NCBI RefSeq assembly: GCF_001422645.1
Contig: NZ_LMLR01000010.1
Coordinates: 268,237-332,236, forward strand
Source: Arthrobacter sp. Leaf69
Lineage (GTDB): Bacteria; Actinomycetota; Actinomycetes; Actinomycetales; Micrococcaceae
Direction: 5' to 3'
DNA length: 64,000 nucleotides
Positions within the stretch are counted from its first letter, which is position 1; every line of letters begins with the position of its first letter. Positions 34,937 through 44,019 of this stretch are shown here, piece by piece. Under the pieces are notes generated by a model that worked only from the letters and a program-made list of their open reading frames with translations, had not been told where the DNA came from and made no database searches. The translations under genes and the position numbers were made by a program.

Positions 34937-35875
34937 ATGGTGTCTGCCGACAGCAACGCACTGAATGACCCAGAACCCGAAGGGTTCGGTTCAGCGCTGG
35001 TCGATGAAGCCGCCCGCCGGGACGCGGCCCTGGACAACGTGGACTGGACCGCCGTGCCCGACGGCGCCGCGCGCGGCACTTTCGATGCGCCCAGCGGAAC
35101 ACTCGCCACCCTCTCCATGGGCACACCGGGAAATCCCCGGGTGCTCTTGATACCGGGGGCCACGGGATCCAAGGAAGATTTTGTGCTGATGCTGCCCGAG
35201 CTCGCCGCTGCCGGGTACTACGTCCTGAGCTGCGACATCGCCGGACAGTACGAATCCGCCGCGGCAGGCCCCGAAAACCTCGCGCCGCCCAGCGCGCACT
35301 ACGATTACGATCTGTTCACCAACGACCTTCTCGCCATGCTCGACGCCGAGGACGCGCCCGCGCACGTCGTGGGGTATTCCTTCGCCGCGATCTTCGCCCA
35401 GCTGGCTTTCACCCGGCGCCCGGAAAAATTCCGCAGCCTCACCCTGCTCAGCTGCCCGCCCGAACCCGGCCAGAGCTTCCGCGGCGTCCAGCGCGTCGGC
35501 CGGTTCAGCGGCCTGATCAGGCCGCGGGTCGGCGCCGCCCTGATGATCTGGGGCATCCGGGTCAACGTCGTGCGCGTCCCGCCCAACCGGATTCGGTTCG
35601 TGAACCACCGGTTCCGTTTCACCCGCCGGAGCTCCGTGCGCGACATCATCGGACTGATGCAGCACGCACCCGACCTGAGGACTGAACTGGCCGCGGCGCC
35701 GCTGCCGAAGTTCGTCGCCGTCGGGGAACATGACCTCTGGCCGCTGGCGCTGCACCGACGCTTCGCACAGGCCATCGGCGCCCGCATCGCGGTCTACCGG
35801 GGCGGACACAGCCCGAGTGAGACCTCGCCGCACCAGATGAGCCGCGACCTGATCGCACTGTACAGATCCTCGTAA
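34937..35875 (+). CDS. Alpha/beta hydrolase
   Basis: A 312-residue hydrolase. The nucleophile elbow is VVGYSFAA (Ser), the acid is in VGEHDLW and the histidine in RGGHSPSE. The oxyanion strand is VLLIPGATGSKEDF. A -10-like TATGTT ends 6 bases before the ATG without an obvious ribosome-binding site, suggesting a leaderless message. It follows another hydrolase by 48 bases, but the two are unrelated in sequence. Substrate unknown. Confidence 0.85.
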   Translation: MVSADSNALNDPEPEGFGSALVDEAARRDAALDNVDWTAVPDGAARGTFDAPSGTLATLSMGTPGNPRVLLIPGATGSKEDFVLMLPELAAAGYYVLSCDIAGQYESAAAGPENLAPPSAHYDYDLFTNDLLAMLDAEDAPAHVVGYSFAAIFAQLAFTRRPEKFRSLTLLSCPPEPGQSFRGVQRVGRFSGLIRPRVGAALMIWGIRVNVVRVPPNRIRFVNHRFRFTRRSSVRDIIGLMQHAPDLRTELAAAPLPKFVAVGEHDLWPLALHRRFAQAIGARIAVYRGGHSPSETSPHQMSRDLIALYRSS

Positions 35876-35894
35876 CGCTGTACAGGTCCGCCTA
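35858..35894. repeat. Imperfect 17-bp direct repeat at convergent gene ends
   Basis: CTGTACAGATCCTCGTA (35858-35874) recurs as CTGTACAGGTCCGCCTA (35878-35894) at a 20-base period. The first copy contains the stop region of the hydrolase and the second the stop of the glycosyltransferase on the other strand. It looks like a small local duplication. Confidence 0.5.
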
Positions 35895-36635
35895 GCCCGC
35901 GTGGTCACGTTCCCATTGCCGCCGCCGGCGGCGGCGTCGGAACGGACCCTCCTGCTTGAATTCGACACTGAACGTGGTCCACGCCATCGACAGGCGGCGC
36001 CCGACGGCGGCCCAGCCCGCCAGCGGACGCGCGGAGACTTGGACGCGCAGGGTGGGGTCGGCGATCACCTTGACGTCGGGCGGGATCTGGTAGGAAATGT
36101 CCAGGTCATCGTGGACCCGCGGAAGCCCACGGTGGACGGAACCCCGGATCCGATCCCAGACCTCGGACCGCAGGGCGAAATTCGAGCCAAACAGCGGCGG
36201 ATGGCCCAGCAGCCAGCCGATGGCCCAGAAATATCCGGGAATGTACACGCTGGTGCCCACCCACCGGGCGAACCGGTTTTCGCCGTAGAAATCCCCGGGT
36301 CCGGACACTGCGGACAGCGGGCCCGCCGTGTCAAGGATTGCCTCGACCCGTTCCAGCCAGTCGGCCGGCGGGATCGAGTCCGTGTCCAGCCGGGCGATCA
36401 GCCCGGAGCGGGCTTCATCGAAGCCGTAGGCCGTGGAGGCTGCGATGCCGGGGAGTTCGACGGCGATCCGCCGGGCGCCCGCGGCGGCGCAGACCGCCGC
36501 GGTGTTGTCCGTGCTGGCGTTGTCCACCACCACGATTTCGTCGGCCTGACGGGTCTGGTCCGCGAGCGCTGCGAGGCAGACGGCGAGCATGTCGGCGTCG
36601 TTCCGGGTGGGGATAACCACCGAGATTGTTGTCAT
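35892..36635 (-). CDS. Glycosyltransferase family 2
   Basis: A 247-residue GT-A fold transferase: SVVIPTRNDADML at the N-terminus, VVDNASTDNT for nucleotide binding, and the metal motif RLDTDSIP near 80-87. FGSNFALRSEVW and HDDLDISYQI contribute the acceptor side. The C-terminus ends in a run of arginines, probably membrane-proximal or interacting with anionic lipid. Only one weakly hydrophobic stretch is present (YIPGYFWAIGWLLG). It converges with the hydrolase gene and has no linked pathway genes, so donor and acceptor are unknown. Confidence 0.88.
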   Translation of the reverse strand: MTTISVVIPTRNDADMLAVCLAALADQTRQADEIVVVDNASTDNTAAVCAAAGARRIAVELPGIAASTAYGFDEARSGLIARLDTDSIPPADWLERVEAILDTAGPLSAVSGPGDFYGENRFARWVGTSVYIPGYFWAIGWLLGHPPLFGSNFALRSEVWDRIRGSVHRGLPRVHDDLDISYQIPPDVKVIADPTLRVQVSARPLAGWAAVGRRLSMAWTTFSVEFKQEGPFRRRRRRRQWERDHAG

Positions 36636-36793
36636 GGTGCCCCGACTATAGCCCCGGCACCTGACGAAATGCCCGCGTTGGCCTCTTGCACCATGGCCCC
36701 CGGACCCGTAGGTTGGGCAACAGCGGACGAATGTCTCCGCAGCCGTTGGCCTCCGGGCCGCCGGAGATCAGCAGCATTTCAGAAGGATATGGC

Positions 36794-36997
36794 ATGGCTA
36801 CAGGCACAGTTAAATGGTTCAACGCCGAAAAGGGTTTTGGCTTCATTGCCCCGGATGACGGGTCAGCCGACGTTTTCGCCCACTACTCGGCAATCGCCAG
36901 CAGCGGCTACCGCTCCCTGGACGAGAACCAGAAGGTCGAGTTCGACGTCACCCAGGGCCCGAAGGGCCCGCAGGCTGAGAACATCCGCCCGCTCTAA
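36794..36997 (+). CDS. cspA: Cold-shock protein
   Basis: A 67-residue CspA-type RNA chaperone made of one cold-shock domain. The nucleic-acid motifs RNP1 (KGFGFIAP) and RNP2 (VFAHYSAI) are intact and the length is typical. The frame is open 108 bases upstream, but the ATG at 36794 with AGAAGGA ahead of it gives the exact family start. The untranslated leader could carry cold-responsive structure, as in other csp mRNAs. A strong terminator follows. Confidence 0.97.
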   Translation: MATGTVKWFNAEKGFGFIAPDDGSADVFAHYSAIASSGYRSLDENQKVEFDVTQGPKGPQAENIRPL

Positions 36998-37049
36998 GGA
37001 CTCCGGATAGCAGCACCGGCCATCCGGCCGCCATGCTTTCCCCAAGACC

Positions 37050-37091
37050 ACAAACGCCCCCCGCGAGGATTTCCTCGGGAGGGGCGTTTGT
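37050..37091. terminator. Intrinsic terminator after the cold-shock gene
   Basis: ACAAACGCCCC (37050-37060) pairs with GGGGCGTTTGT (37081-37091), extended inside by CGAGGA/TCCTCG around a short loop. The stem ends in GTTTGT. It lies between the convergent csp and permease genes and could serve both. Confidence 0.8.
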
Positions 37092-37109
37092 CGTGGGGGC
37101 GTGACTCGT

Positions 37110-39086
37110 TCAGCCGACGTGGACCCACGGCCGCCGGGTCACGTCCGGTTCCGCCTCCCGCAGCACTTCACGGGTCACCGGCGCGATTTCCCCTTCGCCA
37201 AACGCCAGGAACCGGAGCAGGTTGGTGACCGGGTTGCCTTCGGTCCAGCGGAAGTAGACGTGCGGCATCAGGCCCGTCACATCGCGGATGTGGAGCAGGA
37301 CGGAGGCGATCGTGTTCGGGACCACGGGACCGTGGACTTCCAGGATCCGGTAGCCGTGCCGGGTGATCCCGCGGACGACGAGCTCCGTCTCGAAGTCGGA
37401 GGAATCGTCCACCACCACTTCGAGGAACAGGGCCTCGTAATCCAGCGGCAGATGGCTGACCTCCATAGCGGACTCCAGTTTCTGCCGGTAGGCCTCCGCG
37501 GTCATGCGGAGCGGTTCATGGGCGATGATCCGCAGCGGCCCCTCCAGCTCATCGGACATGAATTCGAGGGCTTCCCGGTCCAGATGGACGTGGGTGGCGT
37601 GCAGCTCGAACGAGCGCCGGACCCGCGACAGCAGCGAGATGACGATGATCCCCAGGATGAAGATCGAGGCGATCCGGATGCCTTCCGGCCGTTCGATGAT
37701 GTTGGCAACGGTGGTGTACACGAACACAACGGCGATGGCACCGAACCCGGCCGTGCGTTTGCGTTGCCTCTTTCGCCGGGCCGACAGGGTCACGGCCACC
37801 GCCGCCGAGGTCATCAGTACCAGCACGCCGGTGGCGTAGGCGCCGCCCTGGGCGTCGACGTCGGCGTCGAACAGCCAGGTGACCAGGAACCCGACCAGGG
37901 TAAACACGAGCACCAGCGGCCGGACGGCACGGGCCCACCCAGGGGCCATCCCGTAGCGGGGAAGGTACCGGGGTACCAGATTCAGCAGCCCGGCCATCGC
38001 GGAGGCCCCGGCGAACCAGAGGATCGCGATGGTGCTGATGTCATAGACCGTACCGAATCCAACCCCCAGATATTCGTGGGCCAGGAACGCCAGCGCGCGC
38101 CCGTTCGCCTGCCCGCCGGGCTGGAATTCCTGCTCCGGGATGAGCACCACGGTGGTGAAACTGCTGACGATCAGGAAGCTGCTCATGATGACCGCCGCCG
38201 TCGTCAGCAGATTGCGGGTACCTACGATGCGGCCGGCCGGGTTATCCTCGGTATCGCCCGCGCGTCCCCGGATTTGCGGCATGACGGCCACGCCCGTCTC
38301 GAATCCGGAAAGGCCCAGCGCAAGTTTGGGGAAGACGAGCAGGGCGAAGCCGACAGCCAGCAGCGGGTTACCGTGCGACGTGGCGATAGCCTGCCACCAG
38401 TTGTCCACGGCAACGGGGTGCGTGAACACCTCACCGACCGAAACGGCCAGCACGACGACGTTCAGGCTCAGGTACACGGCGACGATCAGGACCGCGACGC
38501 CGATGGCCTCCTTGAAACCGCGCAGGAAGACTGCACCCAGCATCGCCAGCAGGAACAGCGTGACCGGCACGTTCTGTCCCTGCAGCCAGCCTGGGACAAC
38601 CGGGTTCTGAATCAGGTGCGCCGTGGCGTCCGCCGCCGACAGCGTCATGGTGATCATAAAGTCCGTTGCGGCAAACCCCAGCAGGACCAGGACCAACAGC
38701 TTTCCACCCCAGCGCGGCATCAGCCGCTCAAGCATCGCGATGGAACCCTCGCCCCGGTGGCTCTCGCCCGCCACGCGCCGGTAGACGGGCAAAGCGCCCA
38801 GCAACGTGATGGCGACGAGCACGAGGGTCGCGAGCGGCGAAATCACGCCCGCGGCGAGCGCGGCGATCGCCGGCTGGTATCCCAGGGTGGAGAAATAGTC
38901 GACGCCGGTCAGGCACATCACCTGCCACCACGAGTGCTTTTTCTCATGTGCTGTGGGCACTCCGCCCGGACCCTGGTGGGTGCCCTTGCTGTCCTGCAGC
39001 CCGAACAGCAGCCAGTTCTTCAGCGTGGCGATTCGCGGCGGACGGGGAGCTGAGGGGTCTGCCGGCGGGCGGCTCAGGGTGGTCAT
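37110..39086 (-). CDS. APC-superfamily permease with soluble C-terminal domain, divergent from kdp
   Basis: A 658-residue membrane protein with about 12 helices in residues 55-510 and a 150-residue cytoplasmic C-terminus (from about 500). It opens after a charged N-terminal region with [19 protein letters not shown], an APC-family first helix. ATG 39086 is chosen over an in-frame GTG upstream because AGGAAGG lies 8 bases before it. Annotations would usually say amino acid transporter. Its position back-to-back with kdpFABCDE, sharing the GTCAAG repeat region, suggests a link to potassium uptake, but that is inference. Confidence 0.82.
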   Translation of the reverse strand: MTTLSRPPADPSAPRPPRIATLKNWLLFGLQDSKGTHQGPGGVPTAHEKKHSWWQVMCLTGVDYFSTLGYQPAIAALAAGVISPLATLVLVAITLLGALPVYRRVAGESHRGEGSIAMLERLMPRWGGKLLVLVLLGFAATDFMITMTLSAADATAHLIQNPVVPGWLQGQNVPVTLFLLAMLGAVFLRGFKEAIGVAVLIVAVYLSLNVVVLAVSVGEVFTHPVAVDNWWQAIATSHGNPLLAVGFALLVFPKLALGLSGFETGVAVMPQIRGRAGDTEDNPAGRIVGTRNLLTTAAVIMSSFLIVSSFTTVVLIPEQEFQPGGQANGRALAFLAHEYLGVGFGTVYDISTIAILWFAGASAMAGLLNLVPRYLPRYGMAPGWARAVRPLVLVFTLVGFLVTWLFDADVDAQGGAYATGVLVLMTSAAVAVTLSARRKRQRKRTAGFGAIAVVFVYTTVANIIERPEGIRIASIFILGIIVISLLSRVRRSFELHATHVHLDREALEFMSDELEGPLRIIAHEPLRMTAEAYRQKLESAMEVSHLPLDYEALFLEVVVDDSSDFETELVVRGITRHGYRILEVHGPVVPNTIASVLLHIRDVTGLMPHVYFRWTEGNPVTNLLRFLAFGEGEIAPVTREVLREAEPDVTRRPWVHVG

Positions 39087-39180
39087 ATCGTGCCTTCCTC
39101 GCGGCACGCTGCGGCGCACCGCACTGCGGTTACAGCCGAAGCTAGCACCGGTCCGGCGCGGTTTCCCCTGCTACCGGCTG

Positions 39181-39276
39181 ATCTTGACGAATCCTTGACG
39201 CCTGTTCGGCCAGGTCCCCAAGGCAGCGTCAAGAATCCGTCAAGATTCGGCCCGCCGGCATCAAGGATCCGTAAGT
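39181..39276. promoter_or_regulatory. Predicted KdpE-binding array between permease and kdp operon
   Basis: Three pairs of half-sites, each with 11-base spacing: CTTGAC at 39183 and 39194 (reverse orientation), GTCAAG at 39228 and 39239, and the weaker ATCAAG/GTAAGT at 39260 and 39271. The first and second pairs form an inverted repeat of about 21 bases. Direct repeats at 11-base spacing are typical of OmpR/PhoB-class regulators such as KdpE, encoded 7 kb downstream. A possible kdp -10 box, TACGCT, follows at 39280-39285. Confidence 0.7.
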
Positions 39277-39352
39277 CCCTACGCTTTCGTCTCTTCGGAG
39301 GACTTGACTGGACTTAGCCCCGCAAACGGGGCGCAGATGAAAGGAACCTGCA

Positions 39353-39472
39353 ATGGCCGATCTGGCTGTTATCGGAATCCTCATGGTGTCCATGGGGTTC
39401 GTCATGTGGATCGGCCACGTCCTGGCCGGGATGGTCGGCGGTCCCGGGGACCGGCCGGAGGGTGAACGATGA
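39353..39472 (+). CDS. 39-residue membrane peptide upstream of kdpF
   Basis: This tiny gene encodes one membrane helix (LAVIGILMVSMGFVMWIGHV) and a short polar tail (GGPGDRPEGER). AAAGGAA precedes its ATG at a good distance, and its stop overlaps the kdpF start (ATGA), so it is very likely translated. I do not recognise a family. It resembles KdpF in size and topology and may be another small stabilising subunit of the Kdp complex, which is inference. A short hairpin (GCCCCG-CAAA-CGGGGC) lies in the leader at 39317-39332. Confidence 0.7.
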   Translation: MADLAVIGILMVSMGFVMWIGHVLAGMVGGPGDRPEGER

Positions 39473-39567
39473 GCGCCGACGCGATCATGTGGCTCGTGCT
39501 GCTGATCGCCGGGATAGCCCTCTTCGGCTACCTTCTGGCGGTCCTGATCCATCCCGAGAAATGGTGA
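39469..39567 (+). CDS. kdpF: KdpF, small subunit of the potassium-transporting ATPase
   Basis: A 32-residue single-helix peptide ending YLLAVLIHPEKW, matching the conserved YLL...PE(K/R)F/W end of KdpF. It stabilises the KdpABC complex in other bacteria. It overlaps the preceding 39-residue gene by four bases and ends 7 bases before kdpA. Confidence 0.92.
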   Translation: MSADAIMWLVLLIAGIALFGYLLAVLIHPEKW

Positions 39568-39574
39568 GCGGATC

Positions 39575-41242
39575 ATGACCTTCAACTACGCTTCCTTCAT
39601 CGTCCAAGTGGCGGCGCTTCTCATTGTTCTGGCAGCCTTGCACAAGCCCTTCGGCATCTACCTGGCCCGGGTTTTCGAGGGAACCACGTCCAGTCGGCCG
39701 GAGCGGCTGTTCTACCGGCTTGCCGGGGTCGACGCCGGAACTGAACAGACCTGGTCCGTGTACCTGCGCAGCGTTCTGGCGTTCTCGGCTGTCTCCATTC
39801 TGGCCGTGTTCGCCCTCCAACGGCTGCAGGGCGTCCTCCCGGGCAGCGGTTCCCTGCCGGGGGTGGACCCGTGGGTGGCGATGAACACCGCGATTTCCTT
39901 TGTGACCAACACGAACTGGCAGACCTACGTCCCGGAGGCCACGGTCGGCATTTTCGTGCAGATGTGTCTGCTCGCGGTGCAGAACTTCCTCTCCGCCGCC
40001 GTCGGTATCGTCGTCGTCGTCGCCTTCATCCGCGGCATCGTCCGCACCAGGACGCAGCGGCTGGGCAACTTCTGGGTGGACCTGGCCCGGACGTCGTTCC
40101 GGATCCTGCTGCCGATCGCGTTCGTCGCGGCAGTGGTGATGGTCCTGGGCGGGGTGGTGCAGAACTTCTGGCCCACCGACGTCACCAACCAGGCGGCGGG
40201 AATCAGCCAGAGCATCCCCGGTGGGCCGGTCGCGTCCCAGGAGGCCATTAAGGAACTCGGCACCAACGGCGGCGGGTACTTCAATGCCAACTCCGCGCAC
40301 CCGTTCGAGAACCCCAATGCCCTCATCAGCCTCTTCGAGGTGTTCCTGCTCCTGCTTATTCCCTCGGCTCTGCCCTACGCCTTCGGCAGGATGGTGGGTG
40401 ACCAGAAGCAGGGCTACACAGTGGCCGCGGTGATGGGCGCTCTGTGGCTGGCATCGGTTTCGCTGATGGGCTGGGCCGTGGCTTCCGGCCAGGGAACAGC
40501 CACGGCGGCGGCCGGTGGGCTGGGCGAGGGATTTGAACAGCGCTTCGGACCGGTGCCGGGCGCGATCTTCGCCGCGTCCACCACGCTGACCTCCACCGGC
40601 GCCGTGAACACCGCCCACGATTCCCTGCCGCCGCTGGCCGGCGGCGTCGCCATGGTGAACATGATGCTTGGCGAGGTCGCCCCCGGCGGAACCGGTTCCG
40701 GGCTCTATGGTCTGCTGATCCTGTCCATCATTTCTGTCTTCATCGCAGGCCTCATGGTAGGGCGAACCCCGGAATACCTGGGCAAGAAGATCGGCCCGAC
40801 GGAAATGAAGCTCGCCGCCATGTACATCCTGGTGACTCCGACCCTTGTGCTCGCGCTGGCCGGTATCACCGTCCTGCTGCCGGGCATCTTGGCCAACGCC
40901 CCGGCATCAGGGCCGCACCAATTCAGTGAAGTGCTCTACGCCTTCACCTCCGGGGCGAACAACAACGGCTCCGCGTTCGGCGGCATCACCACCTCGGGCC
41001 CGTTTCTCTCGGTCATGATGGGCCTGGCCATGCTGCTGGGCCGTTTCCTTCCGATTGTCCTGGTCCTTGCCCTCGCCGGCTCCCTCGCCCGGCAGGGCAA
41101 GATTCCCGCCTCAGCCGGCACCGTCCCCACTCACGGCCCGCTTTTTGGCGGTCTCCTGCTGGGCGTGACAGTGATCCTGACCGCCCTGAGCTACTTCCCG
41201 GCCCTTGCGCTCGGCCCCCTCGCAGAAGGACTCCTGAAATGA
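39575..41242 (+). CDS. kdpA: KdpA, potassium-translocating subunit
   Basis: A 555-residue, roughly 10-helix channel-like subunit of the high-affinity K+ pump. The selectivity-filter repeats are visible: [43 protein letters not shown] and [13 protein letters not shown]. Length and motif order are normal. It overlaps kdpB by four bases. Confidence 0.97.
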   Translation: MTFNYASFIVQVAALLIVLAALHKPFGIYLARVFEGTTSSRPERLFYRLAGVDAGTEQTWSVYLRSVLAFSAVSILAVFALQRLQGVLPGSGSLPGVDPWVAMNTAISFVTNTNWQTYVPEATVGIFVQMCLLAVQNFLSAAVGIVVVVAFIRGIVRTRTQRLGNFWVDLARTSFRILLPIAFVAAVVMVLGGVVQNFWPTDVTNQAAGISQSIPGGPVASQEAIKELGTNGGGYFNANSAHPFENPNALISLFEVFLLLLIPSALPYAFGRMVGDQKQGYTVAAVMGALWLASVSLMGWAVASGQGTATAAAGGLGEGFEQRFGPVPGAIFAASTTLTSTGAVNTAHDSLPPLAGGVAMVNMMLGEVAPGGTGSGLYGLLILSIISVFIAGLMVGRTPEYLGKKIGPTEMKLAAMYILVTPTLVLALAGITVLLPGILANAPASGPHQFSEVLYAFTSGANNNGSAFGGITTSGPFLSVMMGLAMLLGRFLPIVLVLALAGSLARQGKIPASAGTVPTHGPLFGGLLLGVTVILTALSYFPALALGPLAEGLLK

Positions 41243-43365
41243 CCCCGTCCAGCACGGACACCGCCGCCGCCACGTACGCGGACGGCAACCCCCTCGGCAC
41301 CCCCGGCGAACACAAACACCACACCAAGGCACCGGCCAAACTGACGCTCGGGTCCGTCGCCGCCGCACTGCCCCTCGCAGTCCGGAAACTCTCCCCGCGG
41401 CAGATGATCCATTCCCCCGTCATGTTCACCGTGCTGGTGGGCGCCGCCCTGTGCACCGCGATCTCGGTGTACCGGCCCTCGGTGTTCGGCATCGCCGTCA
41501 CCGCCTGGCTCTGGCTCACCGTCCTCTTCGGCACCCTGTCCGAATCCATCGCCGAGGGCCGCGGAAAGGCCCAGGCCGAGAGCCTCCGCGCCAGCCGCAA
41601 AGGTGTCCAGGCCCGGCTCCGGCAAGCCGACGGCACCGACAAAGAGATCCCCGGAACGGAGCTTCGGCGGGGCGACGTCGTGATCTGCGAAGCCGGGGAC
41701 GTCATCCCCTCGGACGGCGAAATCATCGAGGGCCTGGCCAGTGTCGACGAATCAACCATCACCGGCGAATCAGCCCCGGTGATCCGCGAATCCGGCGGAG
41801 ACCGGTCCTCGGTCACCGGCGGCACCCGGGTCCTCTCGGACCGGATTGTCATCCGCATCACGGCGGAGCCCGGACAGACGTTCATCGATCGGATGATCAA
41901 GCTGGTCGAGGGTGCCGTCCGGCAGAAGACCCCCAACGAAATCGCACTCCACGTGCTGCTGGTGTCCCTGACCATCGTGTTCCTGGCCGTCACCATGTCC
42001 CTGGCCCCGTTCGCCGCACTGGCCGGCGCCACCCCGTCCCCGATCGTGTTGGTGGCCCTGCTGGTCTGCCTGATCCCCACCACCATCGGTGCCCTGGTAC
42101 CGGCAATCGGCATCGCGGGTATGGACCGCCTGGTCCAGCACAACGTCCTTGCCACGTCCGGCCGCGCCGTCGAGACCGCAGGGGACATCACCACCCTCCT
42201 GCTGGACAAGACCGGAACGATCACCTACGGCAACCGTCGCGCCGTCAACTTCTTCCCCGCCAGCCATGTGGAGAGGACCCGGCTCATCGAAGCGGCCCGT
42301 GTCTGCAGCCTGGCGGATGAAACCCCCGAGGGCCGGTCCATCGTGGACCTCGCCGCGGACAAAGGCGCCACCGGATCCGATTTGGTGACCCTCGAACGCA
42401 GCTCCGGCGATTTTGCCGTGGTACCTTTCAGCGCCAGCACGCGCATGAGCGGACTTGACCTTGACGGGCTGCAGATCCGCAAAGGCGCCGCTTCCACTGT
42501 GGCTGCCTTCGTTGCCGAATACGGCGGCCACACCCCGGCGGAGGTCGAGCAGCGGGTCAAGGAAATCTCGGCCCAGGGCGGTACACCCCTGCTGGTCGCC
42601 CAGGTGGGTAAAGGCGGCCGCGCGGAGATTCTGGGAACCATCCATCTGGCCGACGTCGTCAAGCCGGGTATGCACGCCCGCTTCGCCGAACTGCGGCAAA
42701 TGGGCATCCGGACCGTGATGATCACCGGTGACAACCCCATCACCGCCAAGGCGATTGCCGCCGAGGCCGGGGTCGATGACTTCCTGGCCGAAGCAACCCC
42801 CGAGGACAAACTCGCGGTCATCAAGAAGGAGCAGGCCGCAGGGCGCCTCGTGGCGATGACCGGGGACGGCACCAACGACGCCCCGGCGCTGGCCGCGGCG
42901 GACGTCGGCGTCGCGATGAACTCAGGCACCCCGGCCGCGAAGGACGCCGCCAACATGGTGGATCTTGACTCCGACCCCACCAAACTCATCAACATCGTCG
43001 GCATCGGCAAGCAGCTGCTCATCACCCGCGGCGCGCTGACCACCTTTTCCGTGGCGAACGACGTCGCCAAGTACTTCGCGATTGTACCGGCCCTGTTCAC
43101 TGCGGCCTTCCCGGGCCTCGGGCTGCTGAACATCATGGGCCTGTCCACGCCGGCCTCGGCGATCTTGTCCGCGGTGATCTTCAATGCCCTGATCATCATC
43201 GCCCTGGTCCCGCTGGCCCTGCGCGGCGTGAAGTACCGTGCCGTGTCGGCCAACCAAGCCCTAAGCCGGAACCTGCTGGTCTACGGACTCGGCGGGCTCG
43301 TCGCCCCCTTCATCGGCATCAAGATCATCGACCTGATCATTTCCCTCATTCCCGGAATTGGCTAG
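41239..43365 (+). CDS. kdpB: KdpB, P-type ATPase subunit
   Basis: A 708-residue P-type ATPase. The phosphorylated aspartate is D323 in DKTGTIT; the actuator motif is ITGESAPV and the hinge motif [12 protein letters not shown]. It energises K+ uptake through KdpA. About seven helices are visible, including the last pair at the C-terminus ([20 protein letters not shown]). The N-terminal 50 residues are Ala/Thr-rich and less conserved than usual. Confidence 0.98.
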   Translation: MTPSSTDTAAATYADGNPLGTPGEHKHHTKAPAKLTLGSVAAALPLAVRKLSPRQMIHSPVMFTVLVGAALCTAISVYRPSVFGIAVTAWLWLTVLFGTLSESIAEGRGKAQAESLRASRKGVQARLRQADGTDKEIPGTELRRGDVVICEAGDVIPSDGEIIEGLASVDESTITGESAPVIRESGGDRSSVTGGTRVLSDRIVIRITAEPGQTFIDRMIKLVEGAVRQKTPNEIALHVLLVSLTIVFLAVTMSLAPFAALAGATPSPIVLVALLVCLIPTTIGALVPAIGIAGMDRLVQHNVLATSGRAVETAGDITTLLLDKTGTITYGNRRAVNFFPASHVERTRLIEAARVCSLADETPEGRSIVDLAADKGATGSDLVTLERSSGDFAVVPFSASTRMSGLDLDGLQIRKGAASTVAAFVAEYGGHTPAEVEQRVKEISAQGGTPLLVAQVGKGGRAEILGTIHLADVVKPGMHARFAELRQMGIRTVMITGDNPITAKAIAAEAGVDDFLAEATPEDKLAVIKKEQAAGRLVAMTGDGTNDAPALAAADVGVAMNSGTPAAKDAANMVDLDSDPTKLINIVGIGKQLLITRGALTTFSVANDVAKYFAIVPALFTAAFPGLGLLNIMGLSTPASAILSAVIFNALIIIALVPLALRGVKYRAVSANQALSRNLLVYGLGGLVAPFIGIKIIDLIISLIPGIG

Positions 43366-43377
43366 GAGCCCGCCCTC

Positions 43378-44007
43378 ATGAACATCCTTACCGGCTATCT
43401 CCGCCAGGCAGGAACCGCCCTGCGTTTCCTTGTCCTTGCCACCCTCGTCCTCGGACTGGCCTACCCTCTGTCCGTCTTCGGCGTCGGACAGCTGATCGCC
43501 CCCTATCAGGCCAACGGCTCGATCATCAAGGACGCCGCCGGCGCCCCGGCGGCGTCCGCACTGATTGCCCAGGCCAGCGCCGATGACAACGGCGCCCGGG
43601 ATCCGCGGTGGTTCCACGCCCGGCCGTCGGCCGTCGCCTGGGACCCGGCATCGTCCTCGGCCAGCAACCTGGGCCCCAACGAGCCCAAGCTCCTCGAGGC
43701 CGTCACCGCGAACCGGTTCACCGTCGCCGCCGCGGAAGGCATCAACGAGTCCGAGGTTCCGGCCGACGCCGTCACGGCAAGCGGGTCCGGGCTGGACCCT
43801 GATATCTCGCCGGAATACGCCGGGCTGCAGGTGGCCCGGGTGGCCGCGGCGCATGGCCTGGACACTGAAGCCGTGGCGTCGCTGGTGGACCGGCACACGA
43901 GCAGCGGGTTACTCGCTTTCCTGGGCCAGCCGTCCGTCAACGTGACCTCGCTGAACCTGGCGGTCGCTGAGGCCTCGCAAGCGTCGCAGCCGGCACAATC
44001 CGAGTGA
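43378..44007 (+). CDS. kdpC: KdpC subunit
   Basis: A 209-residue KdpC: one N-terminal helix (LRFLVLATLVLGLAYPL) anchors an extracellular domain. Conserved elements are WFHARPSAV, SNLGP and SGSGLDPDISPEYA, followed by VARVAAAHGLD. It raises the potassium affinity of KdpA/KdpB in known systems. It starts 12 bases after kdpB and ends 12 bases before kdpD. Confidence 0.96.
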   Translation: MNILTGYLRQAGTALRFLVLATLVLGLAYPLSVFGVGQLIAPYQANGSIIKDAAGAPAASALIAQASADDNGARDPRWFHARPSAVAWDPASSSASNLGPNEPKLLEAVTANRFTVAAAEGINESEVPADAVTASGSGLDPDISPEYAGLQVARVAAAHGLDTEAVASLVDRHTSSGLLAFLGQPSVNVTSLNLAVAEASQASQPAQSE

Positions 44008-44019
44008 GAGAATGACGGC

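Noticed and set aside
37101..39053. 650-codon open frame opposite the APC permease
   Set aside because: Low-complexity Asp/His/Arg/Gln translation without motifs, and the minus-strand membrane protein explains the stretch.
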